Below are positions 1 through 5,254 of a stretch of DNA of 5,831 nt, in pieces; within the stretch, counting starts at the first letter, position 1; each line of letters starts with the position of its first letter. Both the position numbers and the translations under genes were made by a program. Location of the stretch: the NCBI GenBank assembly GCA_031254715.1, contig JAIRTY010000198.1, forward strand, positions 1 through 5,831, in the 5' to 3' direction. Origin of the DNA: Nocardiopsaceae bacterium (GTDB lineage Bacteria; Actinomycetota; Actinomycetes; Streptosporangiales; Streptosporangiaceae). The notes under the pieces were generated by a model, which saw only the letters and a program-made list of their open reading frames with translations, was not told the origin of the DNA and did no database searches.

Positions 1-1247
1 TGGGGACGTCCGGCCTGATGATCGTGGACCGGGACGGCCGCCTGGTCTGGTTCGGCGAGCCGAAGGGCGGGACACCGCTGAACTTCCGGCAGCAGCGTTA
101 CCGTGGCCAGCCGGTGCTCACCTGGTCCGCTGGCTACGTGGACAAGGTCGGGGTGACCTTCGGGACCTCCTACATCGCCGACAGCTCCTACCGCGTCATC
201 GCCACCGTCAAGGCAGGCCGCGGGGCCGTGACGGATCTGCACGATTTCCAGCTCACCCCGCACGGCACCGCCCTGATCACCGCGCACCGCAAGGTGCCCG
301 CCGACCTGTCGGCGCTGGGCGGGCCCGCCAAGGGAGTGGTGTGGGGCAGCGTCGCCCAGGAAGTCGACGTGGCCACCGGCAAGGTGCTGTTCGAGTGGGA
401 CAGCACTGAGCACGTGCCGCTGTCGGAGTCGCAGGCGAAACTGGCCGGCGGGACGGCGAAGATGCCCTACGACTTCTTCCACATCAACTCCATCGACCTG
501 GCACCCGACGGGGACCTGCTCATCTCGTCCCGCAACACCTGGACCATCTACAAGGTCGACCGGCAGAGCGGGGCCATCCGGTGGCGGCTCGGCGGGAAGA
601 AGTCCGACTTCGCGCTGGGCCCGGGAGCGAAGTTCGAGTGGCAGCACGACGCGCGCATGCCCCGGCCCGGCCTGATCACCCTCTTCGACAACGCCTCCTC
701 GCCGCCGGAGGAGAAGGGGTCCCGCGCGCTGGTGCTGCGGGTGGACATGAAAGCGATGCGGGTCTCGCTCGCCCGCGCCTGCTCGCACCCGGACGGGCTG
801 CTCGCCGACAACCAGGGAAACGCGCAGCTGCTGCCGGACGGGCGGGTGTTCGTCGGCTGGGGCGCCCAGCCGTATTTCTCTGAGTTCGGCACCGGTGGCG
901 AACCGCTCCTGATCGGCCAGCTCCCGGTGGGTGACCAGTCCTACCGCGCGTTCACCTTCGACTGGGCCGGGCGCCCGTCCGGCCGTCCGGCGCTGGTGGT
1001 CCACCCCAACCCGGCCCGTGGTTCGATGGCCTACGTGAGCTGGAACGGCGCCACCGAGGTGAAGACGTGGACGGTGCTGGCCGGCCGTTCCCCAGGCACC
1101 CTGGCAGCGGCTGTATCACAGCCCTGGGCGGGTTTCGAGACCAAGATCCCGGTCAACAGCGAGGGGCCTTACTTCGCCGTGACGGCGCACGACGCCAGCG
1201 GGCGGCAGCTCGGCCGGTCCGCGACCGTACGGCACGCTCAGGCCTGA
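1..1247 (+). CDS. Arylsulfotransferase (ASST)-family protein, N-terminus cut by the window edge
   Basis: The reading frame is open to the left edge. The codons before the first ATG (position 18) encode Gly-Thr-Ser-Gly-Leu, running straight into MIVDRDGRLVWFG, a typical internal ASST strand, so ATG18 is probably not the start. About 414 residues are visible. Counting from ATG18, family features are LHDFQLTPHG (74-83), YDFFHINSIDLAPDGDLLIS (151-170), the IRWRLGG strand (187-193) and QHDARM (209-214). Repeated 'PDG-x-(L/V)' blades fit a beta-propeller. Residues about 325-409 form a separate strand-rich, Ig-like tail. Characterised bacterial ASSTs move sulfate between phenolic compounds through a histidine intermediate; His75, His155 and His210 lie in conserved-looking motifs, but which one is catalytic cannot be decided here. 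Such proteins are usually exported; any signal peptide is outside the window. The gene converges on the downstream MutS-like gene and overlaps it by 10 bp. The family call is good; enzymatic activity is inferred. Confidence 0.87.
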   Translation, partial: GTSGLMIVDRDGRLVWFGEPKGGTPLNFRQQRYRGQPVLTWSAGYVDKVGVTFGTSYIADSSYRVIATVKAGRGAVTDLHDFQLTPHGTALITAHRKVPADLSALGGPAKGVVWGSVAQEVDVATGKVLFEWDSTEHVPLSESQAKLAGGTAKMPYDFFHINSIDLAPDGDLLISSRNTWTIYKVDRQSGAIRWRLGGKKSDFALGPGAKFEWQHDARMPRPGLITLFDNASSPPEEKGSRALVLRVDMKAMRVSLARACSHPDGLLADNQGNAQLLPDGRVFVGWGAQPYFSEFGTGGEPLLIGQLPVGDQSYRAFTFDWAGRPSGRPALVVHPNPARGSMAYVSWNGATEVKTWTVLAGRSPGTLAAAVSQPWAGFETKIPVNSEGPYFAVTAHDASGRQLGRSATVRHAQA

Positions 1248-2845
1248 TCGGCGGCCCGGCCTGAGCGCTGGCCGCCGGCCTCGCCCGCTGCGCTGGCCTG
1301 GCCCGCGGCGGCGTCCGCGCCGGCCCCGCCAGTCCCGCCGTCCCCGTCAGCGAACACCCGCTGGTACACGTCCTGGCCGAAGCTGGTCGCCAGCGGCTCG
1401 CCGGCGGCCAGCCGGAACGTGCGCTGCCCGTCCTCGCGCCGCTGTGCCCGCAGGAACAGGGCCTGGTGCCCGTACTCCCGGAAGAACCACTGCGCCAGGT
1501 CGAACTGGTGGGTGACGAAGCACACCCGGACGCCCTGGTCCAGCATCGCGCGGACCACCTGCCGGGCGATCTCGGAGCCTTCCCGCTCGTTGGTCGAGGC
1601 GAACGACTCGTTGCACAGCAGCAGGCATCCGGGCCGGATCAGGCCGGCGATCTCGCTCATCCGGCTCAGCTCCTCGTCGAGCTTGCCGCTGGTCATGCTG
1701 GCGTCCTCCGCCCGCTTGTAGTGGGTGAAGAACCCCTGGCAGATATCCGAACGGAACGAACCGGCGGCAACGAACATGCCGCACTGCATCATCAGGTGGG
1801 CGAGCCCGGCGCTGCGCAGGAACGTCGACTTCCCGCCCTGGTTCGCGCCCGTGATCATGACCAGTGACGTCCCGTCCGCGGCCGCGTCGTTCCCCACCAC
1901 CGGGCCCGGCACCGTCAGCGCCAGGCACGGGTCGTACAGGCCGGCCGCGGACAGCGCGGCCGGGCCGCCAGGCACCGGGGCCACCGGGTCGGGGAAGCAG
2001 ACCGGCTCGCCCTTGCCGGTGAGCTGCTCGTGCAGGTTCAGGCAGCCGACATAGAACCCGAGCTCCGCGCACAGCATGCCGAAGAAGCTCAGGATGTGAT
2101 CGGTCGACTGGGCCAGCGCGTTGGCGACCAGGTTCAGGCCCCGGCCCTGGAGTTCCCCGAGCGCCCGCAGCCCGCTCTCGTCCCGGTCCGGGATCGTCAT
2201 GGTCAGCGCCGTCCGGTCCAGCGCCGGGATCGCGCGCAGCAGCAGGCCGGTGTCCCGCGGCCGGCGCAGGACATACCCGGCGCCGCGGTTCCCGGCCGTG
2301 AGACCCGCGCTGATCAGGGTCCCGTCGGAGAACTTCAGCGTCCGCAGGTGCCCGGCCATGACCCCGAAGTACTCGTCGGACAGTTCCCCGGCCAGCATCA
2401 GGAAGAACCGCGTGAAACCGTCGGAGCGGAAGCCGGGCGCGTGCGCGTCTGCGATCGCCCGCAGCTTCCTGAGCTGCTCCGCGAACAGGCCCAGCACCTC
2501 CACCGACCGGCTCAGCAGTGCCTCCGGGGAGGAGGCGGCGAAGATGCCGCGGAACACCCGCTTCTCCCCGGCGATCGCCGCCACCGCGAGGTCGTAGATC
2601 TCCCTTACCACGGCGGGATTGGCGAGGCAGTCGGCGAGGACCCGCTGCCGGTAGCGGATGGCGTCCGGGTCCCGCAGGCTGCACAGCAGCGCCCGCCTGG
2701 CCACGGTCAGCAGGAACTCGTTGCCGCGCGCCATCGCCGCCAGCAGCGTGCCCAGCTCCAGGTCCTGGGTCAGGTCCGGCTCGCCGGGCGGCAGCCCGGC
2801 ATTGAGGTCGAAATCCCGGTCCGGGTGCATGAGGTAGGCCTTCAT
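1238..2845 (-). CDS. MutS-family ATPase, second gene of a coupled pair (no mismatch-recognition domain)
   Basis: The product is 535 residues. Residues about 25-290 are helical and resemble the MutS core/lever domain III, ending in ELGFYVGCLNLHEQL (261-275). The domain-V ATPase follows: Walker A GANQGGKST (333-341, Lys339), the signature segment EDASMTSGKLDEELSRM (380-396), a Walker B-like strand CLLLCNES (407-414, Asn412-Glu413 where MutS usually has Asp-Glu), and the switch Thr445-His446. The last ~36 residues are Gly/Ala/Gln/Asp-rich and probably disordered. MutS domains I and II, including the Phe-x-Glu mismatch reader, are absent, and there is no Smr domain, so this is neither MutS1 nor MutS2. 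The ATG overlaps the stop of the upstream MutS-like gene (ATGA). With only a weak Shine-Dalgarno before it, translation probably depends on coupling. It likely binds DNA or a branched nucleic acid and hydrolyses ATP, probably as a heterodimer with its neighbour (inference). The pathway is unknown. Confidence 0.9.
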   Translation of the reverse strand: MKAYLMHPDRDFDLNAGLPPGEPDLTQDLELGTLLAAMARGNEFLLTVARRALLCSLRDPDAIRYRQRVLADCLANPAVVREIYDLAVAAIAGEKRVFRGIFAASSPEALLSRSVEVLGLFAEQLRKLRAIADAHAPGFRSDGFTRFFLMLAGELSDEYFGVMAGHLRTLKFSDGTLISAGLTAGNRGAGYVLRRPRDTGLLLRAIPALDRTALTMTIPDRDESGLRALGELQGRGLNLVANALAQSTDHILSFFGMLCAELGFYVGCLNLHEQLTGKGEPVCFPDPVAPVPGGPAALSAAGLYDPCLALTVPGPVVGNDAAADGTSLVMITGANQGGKSTFLRSAGLAHLMMQCGMFVAAGSFRSDICQGFFTHYKRAEDASMTSGKLDEELSRMSEIAGLIRPGCLLLCNESFASTNEREGSEIARQVVRAMLDQGVRVCFVTHQFDLAQWFFREYGHQALFLRAQRREDGQRTFRLAAGEPLATSFGQDVYQRVFADGDGGTGGAGADAAAGQASAAGEAGGQRSGRAADQA

Positions 2846-4389
2846 GCCGGGATCCGCCCCGTGAGCTGCTCATACGTGAGGCCGTACTTGGCAGCGAGCG
2901 CCTGCGCGTAGGCCAGCCCGTCCGCGGGCTTGCGGACCACCCGGTATGTCCGTTCAGCGGGATTGCCCGGGACCACGGTGGCCATCATGCTGACGGTCGT
3001 GTCGCCGAGGCTCGCCAGCTCATCCAGGAATGTGACGCACACGCACAGCGCATCCAGCTTGATGATGCGCCCGAGAATCTCCCGCGCCAGGTACAGCGCG
3101 TCGGTGAGGGTGGTCGAGGTGAATATCTCGTTCATGATGATGACGCTGTCGCCGGTCGCCCGGCTGAGGATGTCCCGGATCCGGATCAGGTCATCGGCCA
3201 GCTTGCCGCTGAGGGTCGCCAGGTCCTCCTCTTTCTCGAAATGCGTGTAGATCTGGTCGCACAGGTAGAGCCGGGCGCTGGTGCCGGGCACCAGGCAGCC
3301 GAGCCGGGCCAGGTAGTGCAGCTGCCCGAAGGTCCGGGCCAGCGTGGTCTTGCCGCCCTGGTTGGGCCCGGTCACGACCAGGACCCGCTCGGGGCCGTCC
3401 AGGTGGAAGTCGTTGCGTACCACCGGCTCCCTGGCTGGCACGAGCTTCCCGGCGAGCGCCAGGTCGAAGGTCGCGCGGGCATGGACCTGCTTCGAGTCCG
3501 CGCCGGCCTCCGGATAACAGAACGAGAGCCCGGCCGCCCGGAGCTGCCCGGCGAACTCGAGGTAGGCGACGTAGAACTGGACCTCCCGGTCGAACCTGGC
3601 CACGGTCTGGTCGAGATAGCCCTGCTGCCGCTGGCAGAACGCGTCGAGCGCGCCGAACGAGTCCGGGAACAGCTTCGCGACCAGGCTCAGCACGCCCGCC
3701 TCGACGTGATTCATGTCCGGCGGTGACGAATAGCGCACGCGGTAGTCCTTGACGTCGTGCTGCCGGAACTTCTCGAACGTCCGCGCCACGTCCTGGCTGT
3801 AGTCGTCCTCGTCCTCGTACCGGCGGACCCGGATCCGGTTCCCCTTGATCTGAAGGCTGTAGCTGACCTTGGCCAGGCCGCTGGCGACCCGCTTCGTCTC
3901 GGCCATCAGCTCGCTGAAGCCGTCCGAGGCCACGTACGCGGTCAGGTAGTCGCGGAAGCCGCGCATGCCGCGGGAGCTGAGGCCGGCGTCCCTGAGGTCG
4001 CCGGCCAGCCTGGTCACGGCGTCGCAGTAGGCGTCCACGGCATCCAGGAACCAGCGCTGCCGCTGCAGCCGGTAGTGGAGCTTGCCGGCGAGGCCGAGCC
4101 GCTCGCGCATGGCCCGCATCGCCCGGGCGAACGAGGTGACGGCCGGGAGCACCGGCGTGCCGTCCAGTTCGCGCAGCATCTCGTGCCGGTAGGCGATCGA
4201 GTCCGCTGCGGTCAGCGGGGCGTGGAAGAACGGCTTGAGGTCATACTCATCGCGGCCCGCGGTGACCGCGCCGATCACCTGGTCCAGGTTCAGGTCGCGG
4301 AAGAACGGGGGCTCATCCCGGCCATCGGGTCCGGGCGCGGGCTCGGGTCCCGGGAACAGGACGCTGCGGAAAGTGACTGCGGGCTCCAC
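2842..4389 (-). CDS. MutS-family ATPase, first gene of a coupled pair, lacking the switch histidine
   Basis: The product is 515 residues from a GTG start, supported by an AAGGAG Shine-Dalgarno 10 nt upstream and by an N-terminus (FRSVLF, then PPFFRDLNLDQV at 27-38) that lines up with the start of its neighbour's core domain. Residues about 30-295 are a helical MutS domain-III-like region, closing with EVQFYVAYLEFAGQL (269-283). The ATPase domain has Walker A GPNQGGKTT (341-349, Lys347), signature segment EEDLATLSGKLADDLIRI (387-404), Walker B-like SVIIMNEIF (415-423, Asn420-Glu421) and TFLDEL (453-458), where canonical MutS has Thr-His. The C-terminus keeps the short helical end (about 490-510). 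Domains I and II and an Smr domain are missing. Full-length resemblance to the downstream gene points to an old duplication; the 4-nt ATGA overlap points to stoichiometric production. Most likely it is the partner subunit of a heterodimeric MutS-like ATPase; its substrate is unknown. Confidence 0.9.
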   Translation of the reverse strand: MEPAVTFRSVLFPGPEPAPGPDGRDEPPFFRDLNLDQVIGAVTAGRDEYDLKPFFHAPLTAADSIAYRHEMLRELDGTPVLPAVTSFARAMRAMRERLGLAGKLHYRLQRQRWFLDAVDAYCDAVTRLAGDLRDAGLSSRGMRGFRDYLTAYVASDGFSELMAETKRVASGLAKVSYSLQIKGNRIRVRRYEDEDDYSQDVARTFEKFRQHDVKDYRVRYSSPPDMNHVEAGVLSLVAKLFPDSFGALDAFCQRQQGYLDQTVARFDREVQFYVAYLEFAGQLRAAGLSFCYPEAGADSKQVHARATFDLALAGKLVPAREPVVRNDFHLDGPERVLVVTGPNQGGKTTLARTFGQLHYLARLGCLVPGTSARLYLCDQIYTHFEKEEDLATLSGKLADDLIRIRDILSRATGDSVIIMNEIFTSTTLTDALYLAREILGRIIKLDALCVCVTFLDELASLGDTTVSMMATVVPGNPAERTYRVVRKPADGLAYAQALAAKYGLTYEQLTGRIPA

Positions 4390-4399
4390 CTGGCCAACG

Positions 4400-4405
4400 C
4401 TCCTT
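4400..4405 (-). promoter_or_regulatory. Shine-Dalgarno of the MutS-like operon
   Basis: Read on the minus strand this is AAGGAG, ending 10 nt before the GTG at 4389. It is the best anti-16S match in the leader and decides the non-ATG start of the first MutS-like gene. It overlaps the right half of a 10-bp palindrome (4402-4411). Confidence 0.7.
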
Positions 4406-4411
4406 GCAAGG
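4402..4411. repeat. 10-bp perfect palindrome CCTTGCAAGG overlapping the ribosome-binding site
   Basis: CCTTGCAAGG is its own reverse complement. It lies 12-21 nt upstream of the first MutS-like start codon and shares bases with the AAGGAG Shine-Dalgarno. It has no room for an RNA hairpin loop, so if functional it would be a DNA operator or an RNA dimerisation site. A chance occurrence is quite possible. Confidence 0.35.
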
Positions 4412-4558
4412 CTCGGTCTGCGTGTCAGGGACCGTCAGCAGCCTGGGCCGCAGTTGAGGTGGCGAGCCCCATCGCCTTCTTCCTATTGTGCGCGATCCCC
4501 GCCACGCCGTCCCGCCGGGTAGCCGCCTCGTGAGCGCGGACTGGCTTCGCGGCTGAAC

Positions 4559-4954
4559 CTACGAGTCAGCCGGGATGACCTCGATGTCATAGGCGCCGAA
4601 AACTCTGTCGGCCGTCATCAGCGGCACGCCCTCCATGCCAGCCTGGGCGATCAGCAGCCGGTCGAAGGGATCGCGGTGGTGGTGCGGGAGGTCCGCGACG
4701 GCCAGCGCGTGCGAGTGCTCCACCTGGAGCGGGGTGACCCCTGTGGCGTGGATGCGGGAAGGGATGTACTGGCCGGGCGGCTCCGGGAGCGGCAGCTTCC
4801 CCAGTGCGTACTTGATCGCCACTTCCCAGGAACTGGCGGCCGACAGGATCAGCTCGTTCCCGCGATCCTCAAGCCGGGCCCGGGCATCCGGCCCGAGCCG
4901 GTCCGATGCGGCCAGCATCCACAACCAGCAGGAGGTGTCGAGCAGGATCCTCAT
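4559..4954 (-). CDS. vapC: VapC-type PIN-domain toxin (ribonuclease)
   Basis: A 131-residue single PIN domain of normal length. It opens with MRILLDTSCWLWML, placing the first catalytic acid at Asp6. The second acid is Glu44 in SSWEVAIKYALGKL. The third block is HRDPFDRLLIAQA, with Asp95 and Asp98. A late acid, Asp116, lies in PLMTADRVF. These acids bind divalent metal in PIN ribonucleases, so the site looks intact. Family members cleave RNA (tRNA, rRNA or mRNA) when freed from the antitoxin; the target here is not readable. The HRDPFDRLL block resembles the PIN subgroup usually paired with Phd/YefM-type antitoxins, as here. The ATG overlaps the antitoxin stop by 4 nt (ATGA). The stop is TAG. 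Confidence 0.93.
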   Translation of the reverse strand: MRILLDTSCWLWMLAASDRLGPDARARLEDRGNELILSAASSWEVAIKYALGKLPLPEPPGQYIPSRIHATGVTPLQVEHSHALAVADLPHHHRDPFDRLLIAQAGMEGVPLMTADRVFGAYDIEVIPADS

Positions 4955-5181
4955 GCCCCGAACGCATCCAGCAGCTCGTCCGGCAGCGGCGCGTCAAAGT
5001 CGGCCGGGACCTCGAACCGCCCGTCATCAATACCGAGCTGACGCGGCCCGCGGGACTGCACCGGTATGAGCCGGGCGAGTGGTTCTCCATTGCGGGCAAT
5101 CACGATCTCCTCGCCCGCGCTGACCCGTCGCAGCAGCTGGGAGAGGTTCGTCTTAGCCTCATGGATCCCGACCACGGTCAT
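4951..5181 (-). CDS. Phd/YefM-family antitoxin
   Basis: A 76-residue protein with the full Phd/YefM N-terminal DNA-binding fold: GIHEAKTNLSQLLRRV (5-20), then the hallmark SAGEEIVIARNGEPLARLIP (21-40). The acidic C-terminal part (about 51-76, ending DELLDAFGA) is the expected toxin-wrapping segment, disordered until bound. Role: it neutralises the PIN toxin encoded next to it and, as dimers or with the toxin, represses its own promoter. ATG5181 is preferred because the conserved GIHEAK block begins at residue 5. There is no Shine-Dalgarno before this ATG, and a -10-like TAAACT ends only 6 nt upstream, suggesting a leaderless mRNA. Its stop overlaps the toxin start (ATGA). The fold assignment is strong; calling it VapB would be a naming choice. 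Confidence 0.93.
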   Translation of the reverse strand: MTVVGIHEAKTNLSQLLRRVSAGEEIVIARNGEPLARLIPVQSRGPRQLGIDDGRFEVPADFDAPLPDELLDAFGA

Positions 5182-5187
5182 GGGGAC

Positions 5188-5215
5188 AGTTTAGCTTAGT
5201 CCAGGACTTAGTCCA
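5188..5215 (-). promoter_or_regulatory. Promoter of the toxin-antitoxin operon, probably leaderless
   Basis: On the minus strand, TGGACT (5210-5215, 4/6 to TTGACA) is followed after 16 nt by TAAACT (5188-5193, fits TAnnnT). The expected start of transcription, about 7 nt after the -10, coincides with the A of the antitoxin ATG at 5181. No ribosome-binding sequence lies between. Leaderless transcripts are common in actinobacteria. This is assigned by eye only. Confidence 0.5.
5198..5214. promoter_or_regulatory. Candidate antitoxin operator: three alternating half-sites
   Basis: The plus strand reads AGTCC-A-GGACT-T-AGTCC, three 5-bp arms in alternating orientation spaced 6 bp apart. Each adjacent pair forms an inverted repeat with a one-base centre. 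The array lies between and over the predicted -10 and -35 of the antitoxin gene, where a Phd-type autorepressor would be expected to bind. A 9-bp direct repeat CTTAGTCCA (5195-5203 and 5207-5215) is part of the same structure. Confidence 0.5.
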
Positions 5216-5224
5216 TGCCGGTAG

Positions 5225-5254
5225 CCCGCGGCCGCGGTTACCGCGGATAGCGGG
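5225..5254 (-). terminator. Two-part GC hairpin at the end of the HNH gene, possible terminator
   Basis: CCCGC (5225-5229) pairs with GCGGG (5250-5254), and CCGCGG (5232-5237) pairs with CCGCGG (5241-5246). They are separated by a small internal loop (GG against ATA on the plus strand). The three-base loop is exactly the TAA stop of the HNH gene (5238-5240). There is no T-tract afterwards, so it is not a classic intrinsic terminator, but GC hairpins without U-tracts are often proposed as terminators in actinobacteria. It separates the HNH gene from the toxin-antitoxin promoter. Confidence 0.35.

Larger units (their letters stand above)
4390..4558 (-). promoter_or_regulatory. Leader region of the MutS-like operon, promoter only tentatively placed
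   Basis: This 169-bp gap separates the toxin stop from the MutS-like GTG, and both neighbours are on the minus strand. The only A/T-rich patch reads CACAAT on the minus strand (4485-4490), a 4/6 match to a sigma-70-type -10. The hexamer 17 nt upstream (GGGACG, 4508-4513) is a poor -35. No convincing intrinsic terminator was seen after the toxin gene, so read-through from the toxin-antitoxin operon is possible. A 15-codon ORF (4425-4472, minus) preceded by AGGAAG also sits here. Confidence 0.25.

Noticed and set aside
1347..2873. A 508-codon minus-strand open frame overlapping the downstream MutS-like gene
   Set aside because: It is an Arg/Gly/Pro/Ala-rich shadow of the MutS-like coding frame produced by GC bias. 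It has no recognisable motif, whereas the 1238-2845 frame has Walker A, Walker B and the switch.
2030..2911. A 293-codon plus-strand open frame antisense to the MutS-like pair
   Set aside because: Its composition is typical of an antisense shadow in GC-rich coding DNA (Gln/Arg/Pro/Ala/Val-rich), with no domain. The frame opposite is clearly coding.
1238..4389. Reading the pair as classical mismatch repair MutS1 or as MutS2
   Set aside because: MutS1 needs domains I and II, and MutS2 carries a C-terminal Smr domain. Neither is present, and each protein is far shorter than those families.
3757..4533. A 258-codon plus-strand open frame crossing the MutS-like gene start
   Set aside because: It is antisense shadow sequence running into the non-coding leader, with no domain or start signal that stands out.
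4491..4558. An intrinsic terminator after the toxin gene
   Set aside because: Only 4-bp stems (for example CGCG with CGCG) could be drawn and there is no T-tract. The signal is too weak to call.
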